Positions 1 through 8,560 are shown, counted from the first letter of the stretch. The stretch: 15,465 bases of DNA from Methanimicrococcus sp. (GCA_009783635.1 WRDC01000022.1:1-15465); one strand, 5' to 3'. Numbers and translations: made by a program. Notes: generated by a model from the letters alone, not told the origin.

Positions 1-523
1 CATTAATTTGCGGCTCATCTGAAAAGAAAAGTAAAGACTTTTGTATCACGTCTTTCAAGTCATTGCTGCCGATTTTAACAGGTAAAGCCAAATTATCGTC
101 GTGAGAAGTGAGACGGATTTCAGTAAATGAATTTTTTGCGTCAGTTGCAATTAAAACGGGAACCAATACAACATTGTGGCTTGTCTTATGAAAATTTTTC
201 AAATCCAAAGCATAATCCCAGACCTGCTCGACATCTTGATTGTAAAAATGACTGGCGCCAACCTTAAACTCAATGACAAATACGACGTTTTTAATGATAA
301 CAAGTGTATCCACTCGTCTCCCCATTCGTGGAATTGAAAACTCAAAGAAAATTTCACCGTCAAAATCCTGCAAAGCATTTTTCAATATTGGTATTTGAGA
401 CTCCCACGATTTTTTTTGTGAAAAAAGTAAGTCGAATTCGTTGGAGCAAGTGATTGAACCGATTATTTCATTCGTGTTTCTTCGTAAAAAATCACTTATT
501 GTATTTCGGTAGTAGTAATTCAT
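1..523 (-). CDS. DUF2075-like DNA/RNA helicase, N-terminal nuclease-like part (partial, runs off left edge)
   Basis: The frame is open from an ATG at 523-521 to the window edge, giving about 174 residues. The protein starts MNYYYRNTISDFL and has a PD-(D/E)XK-like core: Asp72 in GRRVD, then a hydrophobic strand, then Glu85-Phe-Lys87 in VIEFKVG. It continues with QVWDYALDLKNFH and VPVLIAT. From family knowledge this pattern matches the N-terminal region of DUF2075 (Schlafen-like) helicases, whose ATPase domain should follow outside the window. Such proteins are nucleic-acid enzymes often found in accessory or defence-related regions; the exact role is not known to me. The start codon lies only 16 bases beyond the T-run of the vorA terminator, with a weak ribosome site (GAAG). 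Its promoter is therefore either inside the vorA 3' end or depends on read-through. The catalytic ATPase motifs cannot be checked here. Confidence 0.75.
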   Translation of the reverse strand, partial: MNYYYRNTISDFLRRNTNEIIGSITCSNEFDLLFSQKKSWESQIPILKNALQDFDGEIFFEFSIPRMGRRVDTLVIIKNVVFVIEFKVGASHFYNQDVEQVWDYALDLKNFHKTSHNVVLVPVLIATDAKNSFTEIRLTSHDDNLALPVKIGSNDLKDVIQKSLLFFSDEPQIN

Positions 524-538
524 TCAATCAACTTCTTC

Positions 539-565
539 AAAAAAAAGAAGTAATGGAAAACCCCA

Positions 566-572
<7 letters not shown>
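539..572 (-). terminator. Intrinsic-type terminator of the vorCBA operon
   Basis: On the minus strand a perfect 10-bp stem (GAAGTAATGG at 572-563 with CCATTACTTC at 556-547, six-base loop) is followed directly by eight T residues at 546-539. The vorA stop codon (568-566) lies inside the left arm. Archaeal RNA polymerase stops at T-runs, so this should end the operon transcript just before the next gene. Confidence 0.8.
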
Positions 573-2026
<1,454 letters not shown>

Positions 2027-2028
2027 TT

Positions 2029-3090
2029 TCACACCTCCCTGTTCTTTGCGATTTCGCGAATCTTTTCCATGACTTTACCGATATCAATAATGTTTCCGCC
2101 GAGACGGCTGACCAATTCAACGGGACGCTTGCAGAGGATGGCAAGCATGATGTCATCCCGCATCTGACCCGCGCTCATTTCAACGGAAATGAATGTACAA
2201 TCTCGCTCTGCAATTTTTTGAATCTCTTTTCTCGGGAACGGATAAAGCGTAATCGGGCGGAACAAACCGACTTTCAGGCCTTCTTTGCGGGCTTCGTCAA
2301 CGGCGCTCTTAGAAATGCGGCTGCTGATGCCGTAGGAAACCAAAACGATTTCCGCGTCATCTGTCATGTACTCTTCAAAAAGAGGTTCGTTGTCCGTGAT
2401 TTCCTGATACTTCTTCTGCAATTTATCGTTAAAAGCTTCCTGCTGCGCAAAATCCAAAAAGATGGACGTGACGAGGTTTTTCTTGGTTTCGGTTGTTCCG
2501 GAAACCGCCCACGATGTGTCAATCACGGGCTCTATTGCTTTTTCCGGAAAAACGACCGGCTCCATCATCTGCCCCAAAACACCGTCGGACAGAATGATAA
2601 CGGGATTTCTGTATTTGAACGCCAAATCAAATCCTTTGTACGTCAAATCACACATTTCCTGAATCGAATTCGGCGCCAAAACAATGCTTTTATAATTGCC
2701 GTGACCGCCACTTTTGACAGCTTGGTTGTAGTCCGCCTGCTCGGGACCGATGTTGCCGAGACCCGGACCGGCGCGCTGGATGTCCACAATCACTGCCGGC
2801 AATTCGGCGCCGGCCAAATAAGAAATGCCTTCCTGTTTCAAACTCATGCCGGGTCCGGAGGACGCCGTCAGAACGCGGTGGCCCGCGGCAGCCGCGCCGT
2901 AGACCATGTTGATTGCCGCTTCTTCGGATTCCGCTTGGACCATTTTGCGTCCGGCTTTGGGGAAGTAATGAGACGCTTCGTGCAAAATTTCACTGGCGGG
3001 CGTAATCGGGTAACCGAAATAACAGTCACAGCCGGCGTACATTGCGCCGATAATGACAGCCGTATTTCCTTTAATCAATTGAACAGACAT
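2029..3090 (-). CDS. vorB: 2-oxoisovalerate:ferredoxin oxidoreductase, alpha subunit VorB
   Basis: This 353-residue alpha subunit carries the pyrimidine-binding TPP domain and the transketolase C-terminal-like domain. Visible signatures are GYPITPASE at 26-34, AESEEAAI around 53-60, SSGPGMSLKQE at 77-87 and a conserved C-terminal region including YPFPRKEI. The length fits methanogen VorB (about 350 residues). It pairs with VorA to form the active site, while VorC passes electrons to ferredoxin. A strong ribosome site (GGAGG near 3104-3100) lies inside the vorC 3' end, 9 bases before the ATG, and only three bases separate the two genes. Gene order C-B-A on one transcript matches methanogen vor loci. 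Close relatives such as KorA share these motifs, so the family is certain but the substrate is inferred. Confidence 0.9.
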   Translation of the reverse strand: MSVQLIKGNTAVIIGAMYAGCDCYFGYPITPASEILHEASHYFPKAGRKMVQAESEEAAINMVYGAAAAGHRVLTASSGPGMSLKQEGISYLAGAELPAVIVDIQRAGPGLGNIGPEQADYNQAVKSGGHGNYKSIVLAPNSIQEMCDLTYKGFDLAFKYRNPVIILSDGVLGQMMEPVVFPEKAIEPVIDTSWAVSGTTETKKNLVTSIFLDFAQQEAFNDKLQKKYQEITDNEPLFEEYMTDDAEIVLVSYGISSRISKSAVDEARKEGLKVGLFRPITLYPFPRKEIQKIAERDCTFISVEMSAGQMRDDIMLAILCKRPVELVSRLGGNIIDIGKVMEKIREIAKNREV

Positions 3091-3093
3091 AAT

Positions 3094-3354
3094 TTAAGCC
3101 TCCGTTATCTCTTTTTTCGGAACCTTCGGAACCCGCACTTCAACCGCGTTCGGCTCGGGACAGGTGTAGTAACAGTTGCCGCAGCCGCTGCACCCCTCTC
3201 CCTTGTAAACGGCAAAAGCGTAACCGCGTTCGTTCAAAACCTTTCCGAGCTCCAAAACCTGTTTCGGGCAATCCAAAACGCAGCGGCCACAGGCTTTGCA
3301 TTCCAGCGCGTGAATAACGGGGTAAGGAGATTGTTTATTTTGTACATCAGACAT
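3094..3354 (-). CDS. vorC: 2-oxoisovalerate:ferredoxin oxidoreductase, ferredoxin-like delta subunit VorC
   Basis: This 86-residue protein has two [4Fe-4S] motifs: C19-x2-C22-x2-C25-x3-C29 (CKACGRCVLDC) and C55-x2-C58-x2-C61-x3-C65 (CSGCGNCYYTC). It is the electron-transfer subunit that links the TPP site to free ferredoxin. It is the first gene of the vorCBA operon, ahead of vorB by three bases. A ribosome site GAGGT lies about five bases before the ATG. A TATA-like box at 3436-3428 suggests the operon has its own promoter, separate from that of the acyl-CoA synthetase upstream. Confidence 0.88.
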   Translation of the reverse strand: MSDVQNKQSPYPVIHALECKACGRCVLDCPKQVLELGKVLNERGYAFAVYKGEGCSGCGNCYYTCPEPNAVEVRVPKVPKKEITEA

Positions 3355-3427
3355 TGTCTACCTCTAAAAATAACTTGAAGAGAATCAATTCATATTTTTA
3401 ACTTAGGACATTAGGAAGGAATAACCA

Positions 3428-3436
3428 TATTTATAA
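3428..3436 (-). promoter_or_regulatory. Putative TATA box of vorCBA
   Basis: The minus strand reads TTATAAATA, close to the archaeal TATA consensus. A start about 26 bases downstream would give a leader of roughly 48 bases before the vorC ATG, which carries a ribosome site. It sits downstream of the poly-T region that should end the synthetase transcript. Confidence 0.55.
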
Positions 3437-3547
3437 CTAATGACAGTGAGAAAGCAATCCGCCAAGGAAAACGATAAATGAATGATAAATTGAAATGACA
3501 AATCAAAAAACGGATAAAATCAAAAAGGCGGAAACTACCCACCACTG

Positions 3548-3578
3548 AAAAAAAAGGAAAGAAAAGGAAAGAAAAAAA
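3548..3578 (-). terminator. Poly-T termination region after the acyl-CoA synthetase gene
   Basis: Read on the minus strand, this stretch has runs of seven, four and eight T residues separated by short C or CC breaks. There is no obvious hairpin. Archaeal termination needs mainly a T-run, so this is a plausible end for the synthetase transcript about 215-245 bases after its stop codon. The 437 bases between synthetase and vorC (3355-3791) therefore hold this signal, the vor promoter and the 19-bp repeat; I see no gene there. Confidence 0.5.
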
Positions 3579-3599
3579 CAATGACGGAAATTTAATTGT

Positions 3600-3790
3600 T
3601 TCATTCTTTTTTGAATTGTTTCACTCTTTTTTGAATTGCTTCCTTCTTCTTTGGTTGCTTCCTTCTTCTTTGGTTGCTTCCTTCTTCTTTGGTTGCTTCC
3701 TTCTTTTTTGGTTGCTTCCTTCTTTTTTGGTTGCTTCCTTCTTCTTTGGTTGCTTCCTTCTTCTTTGGCTGCTTCCTTCTTCTTTGGCTG
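3600..3790. repeat. 19-bp tandem repeat array just after the acyl-CoA synthetase stop codon
   Basis: Eight contiguous units of 19 bases occupy 3639-3790 with plus-strand consensus CTTCCTTCTTCTTTGGTTG. Variants change one base, such as TTCTTT to TTTTTT or GGTTG to GGCTG. Two decayed units lie on the left (3600-3638, ending TTGAATTG). A decayed unit on the right (3791-3809) contains the stop codon and last residues (SKKK) of the synthetase. Because 19 is not a multiple of three, each unit shifts frame. None of the three minus-strand frames contains a stop in the eight units; all encode Lys/Glu/Gln-rich peptide. Confidence 0.9.
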
Positions 3791-3791
3791 C

Positions 3792-5513
3792 TTACTTTTT
3801 CTTTGAAGCGCCGGAATCCTCTTCTCGGATTTCCACACGGCGGATTTTACCGCTGATGGTTTTTGGAAGTTCGTTGACAAATTCGATGATACGCGGATAC
3901 TTATAGGGCGCCGTAATCTTTTTTGTATGGTCTTGAAGTTCCTGTCTGAGTTCGTCGGAAGCTTTGTCTTTGTAATCCTTTGTCAGAACAACCGTGGCCT
4001 TTACAACCTGACCGCGGACCACATCGGGAACGCCGGTGATTGCGCATTCCAAAACAGCGGGGTGTTGGATCAGAGCGCTTTCGACTTCAAAAGGACCGAT
4101 TTTGTAACCGGAACTTTTAATGATGTCATCGTTTCGGCCCACAAACCAGTAGTAACCGTCTTCATCGCTCCAAGCCGTGTCACCCGTATGATAAAATCCG
4201 TCATGCCACGCTTCGTTTGTCTTTGCTTCATCATGTTTGTAACAGGCGAAGAAGCCCGGTGGCAGCGCTGAAATGTTCTCCGTCCCAGGATTTTCGGAAA
4301 CGCGGATAACAATTTCGCCTTCTTCACCGACATCGCATTCCTTGCCGTCGGCGCCGATAATCATAATGTCATAACACGGAACGGGTTTGCCCATCGAGCC
4401 GGGTTTCGGCGTCATCCACGGCAGAGTCGCGATACAAACAATCAATTCCGTCTGGCCGTAGCCTTCCATGAGCTGTATGCCGGTGAATTCTTTGAACTTT
4501 TCAAAAACTTCCGGATTGAGAGGCTCCCCGGCAACAACGCAGTACCGAAGCGTACTGAAATCGTATTTGGACAAATCCTCTTTAATAAAGAAACGGTAAG
4601 TTGTCGGCGGCGCGCAGAAGGTCGTCACGCCGTACTTGGAAATTTTATTCATCATGTGTCCGGCGTCAAAGCGGTCATAATCGTAAATGAAAACGGCCGC
4701 TCCGCAAATCCATTGGCCGTATATTTTACCCCAAACGCATTTCGCCCAGCCGCTGTCCGCCATTGTATAATGGAGACCGTTATCGGAAACATTCTGCCAA
4801 TAACCGGCCGTTAAGATGTGGCCGAGCGGATAAATGAAGTTGTGGCAAACCATTTTCGGAAAACCCGTGGTGCCGGACGAGAAATAATAAAGCATATCAT
4901 CCGTGTTTGTCACCGCTTGATCGCCCGTCGGACGGACAAAGTCGGCGGATGATTCGGCCAATTCCGCTTCAAAGTCGAGCCAGCCTTCAACGCCTTTAGA
5001 ATTGCCGCCGACATTAAATTTCAGGAAATTCGTTTTGTTCAGCTGGAGAAGCGCTTCTTCAAAACTTAAATCGAGGCCGTCTTCCGAAATGCTGACAACA
5101 GCACACGCTCCGGACTTCTCAAGACGGTAAACAATGTCGCGGACTTTCAGCATATGCGTTGCGGGAACGGCAATCGCGCCGAGTTTATGAAGCGCGGGCA
5201 GACAAATCCAGAATGTGTAATGGCTTTTCAAAGTCAAAATGACAGCGGAACCTTTTCGGATACCGTATTTTTTGAATAAATTCGCCGCCTTGTCAGTTTC
5301 GGTTTTCAATTGTTTGAACGTGCAAATCCGTTCGTTTTCATGGTCGTCACACCAAATGAACGCAATTTTTTCAGGTTCTTCCTCTGCATAGCGGTCAATC
5401 ACATCATAGGCAAAATTAAAATTATCCGGGAAAACGATCCGGAAATTTTCTTTAAACTCTTCATAGGATGCAAATTCAGCTTTTGGAACAAAACGATGGA
5501 TCAGGTTACTCAT
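3792..5513 (-). CDS. AMP-forming acyl-CoA synthetase (medium/branched-chain acid type)
   Basis: This 573-residue ANL-superfamily enzyme activates a carboxylic acid with ATP to an acyl-adenylate and then transfers it to CoA. Visible motifs are the phosphate loop SSGTTGFPK at 212-220, GYGQTE at 351-356, YHTGD at 441-445, the hinge region VGRNDD near 458-463 and the C-terminal PKTISGKIRR at 550-559 with likely catalytic Lys556. The length and motifs fit the acetyl/medium-chain acyl-CoA synthetase branch. A characterised Methanosarcina homologue, as I recall, favours 2-methylbutyrate-like acids. Lying between an XRE-cupin regulator and vorCBA, it probably supplies branched acyl-CoA to VOR; this is inference. 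The short tail GASKKK falls in a decayed unit of the adjacent 19-bp repeat. A ribosome-site-like GAGAGAG precedes the ATG. Confidence 0.88.
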   Translation of the reverse strand: MSNLIHRFVPKAEFASYEEFKENFRIVFPDNFNFAYDVIDRYAEEEPEKIAFIWCDDHENERICTFKQLKTETDKAANLFKKYGIRKGSAVILTLKSHYTFWICLPALHKLGAIAVPATHMLKVRDIVYRLEKSGACAVVSISEDGLDLSFEEALLQLNKTNFLKFNVGGNSKGVEGWLDFEAELAESSADFVRPTGDQAVTNTDDMLYYFSSGTTGFPKMVCHNFIYPLGHILTAGYWQNVSDNGLHYTMADSGWAKCVWGKIYGQWICGAAVFIYDYDRFDAGHMMNKISKYGVTTFCAPPTTYRFFIKEDLSKYDFSTLRYCVVAGEPLNPEVFEKFKEFTGIQLMEGYGQTELIVCIATLPWMTPKPGSMGKPVPCYDIMIIGADGKECDVGEEGEIVIRVSENPGTENISALPPGFFACYKHDEAKTNEAWHDGFYHTGDTAWSDEDGYYWFVGRNDDIIKSSGYKIGPFEVESALIQHPAVLECAITGVPDVVRGQVVKATVVLTKDYKDKASDELRQELQDHTKKITAPYKYPRIIEFVNELPKTISGKIRRVEIREEDSGASKKK

Positions 5514-5548
5514 AAATCTCTCTCATGAATCGTGGTAAGGGTAAATTG

Positions 5549-5556
5549 AAACGGTT
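5549..5556 (+). promoter_or_regulatory. Candidate XRE-cupin operator half-site at the synthetase promoter
   Basis: AAACGGTT occurs here, 10 bases to the start-codon side of the synthetase TATA box, with a second CGGTT at 5561-5565 abutting the box. The same 8-mer forms one arm of the inverted repeat in front of the cupin regulator gene. A protein bound here would overlap the expected transcript start. Another copy occurs inside the cupin gene at 5809-5816, so the motif is not unique to promoters. Confidence 0.4.
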
Positions 5557-5563
5557 TTTGCGG

Positions 5564-5573
5564 TTATTATATA
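5564..5573 (-). promoter_or_regulatory. Putative TATA box of the acyl-CoA synthetase gene
   Basis: The minus strand reads TATATAATAA, within the 79-base gap after the cupin gene. A start about 25 bases downstream (near 5543) leaves a leader of roughly 30 bases. A GAATCGT direct repeat flanks the region (5527-5533 and 5575-5581). Confidence 0.55.
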
Positions 5574-5592
5574 CGAATCGTCATGTTTTAAA

Positions 5593-6141
5593 TCATAATA
5601 TGATTGCTAAGAACTTGGCAGGCTTGCCGCCCAAGGCTTTCATCGCATGCGGATAGTTGGAATCGAAATAAATCGAGTCCCCCGGATTCAAAATGATTTC
5701 ATTGCTGTGAATGTAAATCTTTAAACTGCCCTCTAAAATATAATTAAATTCCTGTCCGGGGTGGGCATGAAGCGTCGGCTCCTCTTCTTTAGGTTCAGCC
5801 ACCACGATAAACGGTTCAATTTTTTTGCCGATGAATTTCTCCGCCAAAGCCTGATATTTGTACTGACTGCGGCGCTCAACAGAAATGCCTTTCCCGTCAC
5901 GCGTGACCGTGAACACATTCATTCGCGGGGATTCGCCGGTCAAAAGAAGGGATAAATCAACCTTGTAATAATTCGCAATTTCAAGAAGCATACTGGCGGG
6001 AATATCGGCCTGAGCGTTTTCAAATTTTAAATACGCGTCAACGGAAATATCCAAAACGGATGCAATGTCTTTTGGCGTCACATCGGAAACTTCACGCAAT
6101 TCTTTAATGCGGTTTGAGATTTCAATAATTTTTTCTTGCAT
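5593..6141 (-). CDS. XRE-family transcriptional regulator with C-terminal cupin sensor domain
   Basis: This 182-residue protein joins an N-terminal helix-turn-helix of the XRE/Cro type (about 8-66; TPKDIASVLDISVDAYLKFE covers the helices) to a C-terminal cupin (about 108-182). The cupin metal ligands are visible: H125-x-H127-x3-E131 in LHAHPGQEFNY and H165 in YPHAMKA, with glycine G138. Such regulators usually sense a small metabolite through the cupin and repress or activate neighbouring genes. It lies directly upstream of the acyl-CoA synthetase in the same direction, so regulation of that gene and itself is likely but inferred. I chose ATG at 6141 over GTG at 6150, since GTGAT at 6150-6146 can pair with the 16S rRNA tail and reads better as a ribosome site. 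Confidence 0.85.
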   Translation of the reverse strand: MQEKIIEISNRIKELREVSDVTPKDIASVLDISVDAYLKFENAQADIPASMLLEIANYYKVDLSLLLTGESPRMNVFTVTRDGKGISVERRSQYKYQALAEKFIGKKIEPFIVVAEPKEEEPTLHAHPGQEFNYILEGSLKIYIHSNEIILNPGDSIYFDSNYPHAMKALGGKPAKFLAIIL

Positions 6142-6174
6142 AAATATCACTTTTTGAATATTGTCCTTAAAGGC

Positions 6175-6200
6175 AACCGTTTAATAAAAAACAAACGGTT
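6175..6200. promoter_or_regulatory. Inverted repeat enclosing the TATA-like box of the XRE-cupin gene (candidate autoregulatory operator)
   Basis: AACCGTTT at 6175-6182 and AAACGGTT at 6193-6200 form a perfect 8-bp inverted repeat with a 10-base spacer. On the minus strand the spacer and its edge read TTTTTATTAA, a weak TATA-like element. A start about 27 bases downstream would give a leader of about 18 bases before the ATG at 6141. A palindrome on top of the TATA box is the expected site of a repressor blocking TBP. It could instead act as RNA hairpin after the upstream gene. Confidence 0.5.
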
Positions 6201-6227
6201 CGGCGTTTTTTTTCAAAAAAACAGCCG
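6201..6227 (-). terminator. Putative terminator of the solenoid-protein gene
   Basis: On the minus strand GGCTGTTTTTTT pairs with AAAAAAAACGCC through a one-base loop and a one-base bulge, about 30 bases after the stop codon of the upstream gene. The T7 run can act as an archaeal stop signal by itself. A further T-run follows within the operator spacer (6191-6186). Confidence 0.5.
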
Positions 6228-6255
6228 TTTGAAAATCGAAAAAATCAATCAGGGG

Positions 6256-7929
6256 TCAATAATGCGGCTTTTGAACTTTTAAATAATTTACGGGAGCGTA
6301 AGACGGAAAACCGCGGCGTTCCAACTCATCAATCGCTAAACGGCGGTGTTCTTCAAACGATAGCCGGACGGATGAAACTTCGGCGCCCGTCGCGTCTTTT
6401 TGGGACAAGGTAATATCTTTTTTGCGGGAAACCAAGTGCAGCAAATTACAGGTTGCCGGCGTATTGACGGCGCGCAGCCGGTTAATCGCCGCCGCCGTAT
6501 CTTTGTGGGCAAGGACCGGTTTGTTTTCTGCGCTGTCAAAGCTGTAAGAATAACCGATGGCTTTGATAAACGAAACCAAAGTCGCCTTTTCAAATCCGAC
6601 CAACTCGGAGATGCCCGCCATCATTTCATTGGCGTATTCGGCCGTGTAGCCGATGCCGTATGAATCAAAGATACGTTTAAACGACCATTCGATCACGTCG
6701 GCCAAATCTTCCGGGCCGAGAAGCGCCATGACTTCCGTCGGTGTTTCCATATTTTCCCGAACGCAGTAATCTCTCATCTTTTTGGCCAGCGCCGGCGTTG
6801 TCGGCGCTTCCGGACAGTTTTCTTTGAGAAGGCCGGCCAAATATGAAAAAACGGGATAGCCGGCGGTGTCAAAAAGAAGCGCGTCGTCATTCAGGTAAAC
6901 AAAAAGCAATTCCGCGCAGATGCGCGCGCTTTCTCCTTTCATGTAGCGGATACATTTCAAAGCGCATATGATTTCATCCCTTTCTCCCTTTTGACTGTAA
7001 TGCAGAACAAGCGGACGGATCTGGGATTCAGTCCGGCCGAAAAATTTCATGCCGCGCTCTTCCGTCAATTGGGAATCCGTGTTGTTCAAAATCATCCAAA
7101 TCAAATCCATTTGATTCGGAAGAAGGGATTCCTTTTTCTCTAAGGCTTCCAAAATATAGGCCCGGCCGGATTCATCCGCCAAAATCGCTTTTTTAAGAAG
7201 CGCATAAACGGCATTGTTATATTCGGCCAGCGGAACAGCCACCTTGACGGCTCTTTTTTGCGCCATCGAATTGTAATCCGACAGGTACTTATCAAGCACT
7301 CCAATATTCGGCGGGAGGCGGTCTCCCAATTCGGGAATCGTCTTGACGGCCAAATCACCGAGCGGGTAAAGGTCCAGCATGGAATACAATGGGTCAGAAA
7401 CAGGAGAGAGATCTCCTTCAACTTTTTGAATCAAAACAAGCGCTTCTTCGGCAAAACCCGAGTCGCGGGTCAGAAGGGAGCCCAGGACCGGTAAAATGGA
7501 TACAGGGAGGCCGATTTGTTCCAAAAACGGGACCGTTTTCTTTTTAGAACCCGGGTCTCCGTCCTGCAAAGTGTCTGACAAAAACCCGTAGCTGTTTTCG
7601 ATAACATACGCCGGCATTTCATTTAAATTAAATAAGCTCAAATCCGGATTTTCGGGAGCGGACATTAACACTTTAATAAAAGCCGGACACAAATCCGCCG
7701 GAATTTCAAGGCGGCAGAGAAGTTCATAAATCTTTGTCGCAGTCTGCTGATGTCTCTTGGAACGTGCCGCTTGCGAAACGTTTGTCTGCAAATGCTCAAT
7801 CATTATCGGCACGGCATTTGTGCCTTCGTTTAATAAAAACTCGGCACCTTTCTCAACTTTCACTTCTTTGTCCGAACCCAAAGCCTCAATGGCTTTTGCC
7901 GGTGTCATTTCTGAATTAAACAGCCCCAT
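6256..7929 (-). CDS. Large alpha-solenoid-like protein of unknown function
   Basis: This 557-residue protein has no signal peptide or membrane segment and no catalytic motif that I recognise. It is rich in short amphipathic helices, such as KAIEALGSDKEVKVEKGAEF near the N-terminus and VPIMIEHLQ, SILPVLGSLL and EEALVLIQKV further on. This gives it the look of a HEAT/ARM-like helical repeat scaffold, probably cytoplasmic. I infer a protein-binding role and cannot name partners. A ribosome site GGAG (7942-7939) lies nine bases before the ATG. The upstream neighbour is the NAC gene, separated by a large inverted repeat, and the downstream neighbour is the XRE-cupin gene after a T-rich hairpin, so it is probably a separate transcript. 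AT-rich sequence around 7961-7977 may hold its promoter, but no single TATA box stands out. Confidence 0.7.
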   Translation of the reverse strand: MGLFNSEMTPAKAIEALGSDKEVKVEKGAEFLLNEGTNAVPIMIEHLQTNVSQAARSKRHQQTATKIYELLCRLEIPADLCPAFIKVLMSAPENPDLSLFNLNEMPAYVIENSYGFLSDTLQDGDPGSKKKTVPFLEQIGLPVSILPVLGSLLTRDSGFAEEALVLIQKVEGDLSPVSDPLYSMLDLYPLGDLAVKTIPELGDRLPPNIGVLDKYLSDYNSMAQKRAVKVAVPLAEYNNAVYALLKKAILADESGRAYILEALEKKESLLPNQMDLIWMILNNTDSQLTEERGMKFFGRTESQIRPLVLHYSQKGERDEIICALKCIRYMKGESARICAELLFVYLNDDALLFDTAGYPVFSYLAGLLKENCPEAPTTPALAKKMRDYCVRENMETPTEVMALLGPEDLADVIEWSFKRIFDSYGIGYTAEYANEMMAGISELVGFEKATLVSFIKAIGYSYSFDSAENKPVLAHKDTAAAINRLRAVNTPATCNLLHLVSRKKDITLSQKDATGAEVSSVRLSFEEHRRLAIDELERRGFPSYAPVNYLKVQKPHY

Positions 7930-8028
7930 ATTTATTTCTCCGGAATGATATGGATTGAAATTAAAAAATAATTATTTGACAATAAATCGAAAATGTCATC
8001 TCAAATTAAAAGGATTATCCGAGTTAAA

Positions 8029-8112
8029 AAAATTGCGGCCTCCGCTTCGCTCGGTTACAATTGCGCTTTCAAAAATTACGGCCGGAGAAAAGGCCGCAAT
8101 TTTAAAAAAAAG
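8029..8112 (-). terminator. Structured inverted repeat and T-run after the NAC gene
   Basis: AAAATTGCGGCC (8029-8040) and GGCCGCAATTTT (8092-8103) form a perfect 12-bp inverted repeat with a 51-base loop. A nested, one-mismatch copy, ATTACGGCC at 8076-8084, can also pair with the GGCCGCAAT at 8092-8100 across a 7-base loop. On the minus strand T-runs occur directly after the NAC stop (8111-8104) and after the distal arm. This should end the NAC transcript. Confidence 0.6.
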
Positions 8113-8463
8113 TTAGAGGGAAAGAGCCAAAATGGCTTCGGCCAAATCGCCGTTATTTTCTTCCAGCGCTTTTCTGGCCGCTTCTTCGGAGGCGCCGGTC
8201 TGTTCGCAAACCAACCGGACGTCTTCGGCGGGAATGGCTGCTTTTTTGGGCACTTTCTTGACATCGCCGTTGATTTGATAAGTGTCAACGCCCTGCGCGC
8301 GCATAATCGATATGGACGGATTGCTAATGATGATGTCGCCGTCCGTTGTCTGAATGACGACCTGTTCCGCATTGTCGATTTCAATCATTTCGATGCCGAG
8401 CTGTTTCATCATACCCTGCATTTTTTTCGGATTCATTCCGCCGCGTCCCATTCCCGGATACAT
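8113..8463 (-). CDS. nac: Archaeal nascent-polypeptide-associated complex protein (alpha-NAC type)
   Basis: This 116-residue protein matches the archaeal NAC architecture: a Gly/Met-rich start (MYPGMGRGGMNPKKMQGMMKQLG), a NAC domain over about 13-66 (including DNAEQVVIQTTDGDIIISNP and MRAQGVDTYQING) and a C-terminal UBA domain over about 76-114 (EDVRLVCEQTGASEEAARKA, NNGDLAEAIL). In archaea it forms homodimers that bind ribosomes near the exit tunnel and contact emerging chains. The length fits archaeal members (about 110-125). A ribosome site GGAG lies eight bases before the ATG. The gene is flanked by an iron-sulfur protein gene upstream and the unknown solenoid protein downstream, each apparently with its own signals. 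Confidence 0.92.
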   Translation of the reverse strand: MYPGMGRGGMNPKKMQGMMKQLGIEMIEIDNAEQVVIQTTDGDIIISNPSISIMRAQGVDTYQINGDVKKVPKKAAIPAEDVRLVCEQTGASEEAARKALEENNGDLAEAILALSL

Positions 8464-8547
8464 GTTTCTTCTCCTGTTTCTGAAATGTTATAAAATTGCT
8501 TTCCGGCGATTTCATGACATTTTCCATTGTTAACGTACTGCAAAAAA

Positions 8548-8560
8548 GAATAATCATAAA
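8548..8560 (-). promoter_or_regulatory. Possible TATA region of the NAC gene
   Basis: The minus strand is AT-rich here (TTTGTTTATGATT), about 90 bases before the NAC ATG. It overlaps the tail of the upstream terminator. A second candidate, TTTTATAAC at 8496-8488, is only about 25 bases from the ATG and would give an almost leaderless mRNA, at odds with the clear ribosome site. The assignment is weak. Confidence 0.25.

Noticed and set aside
2218..3378. Long plus-strand open frame of 386 codons opposite vorB and vorC
   Set aside because: It mirrors two well-supported genes, and its translation is rich in Arg, Asn and Phe with no recognisable domain. It is an antisense shadow.
3600..3790. Possible CRISPR array
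   Set aside because: The units are contiguous 19-mers without unique spacers, so it is a simple tandem repeat.
3503..3880. Lys-rich 125-codon minus-strand frame across the 19-bp repeat
   Set aside because: It starts inside the synthetase in another frame and owes its openness to a repeat that has no stop in any frame. No ribosome site was seen.
5592..5604. ATCAT-AAT-ATGAT palindrome at the end of the cupin gene
   Set aside because: Only five-base AT-rich arms that overlap coding sequence and the stop codon; common by chance in this composition.
7993..8493. Plus-strand 166-codon frame opposite NAC
   Set aside because: It covers the inverted repeat and the antisense of the NAC gene; the translation has no recognisable features.
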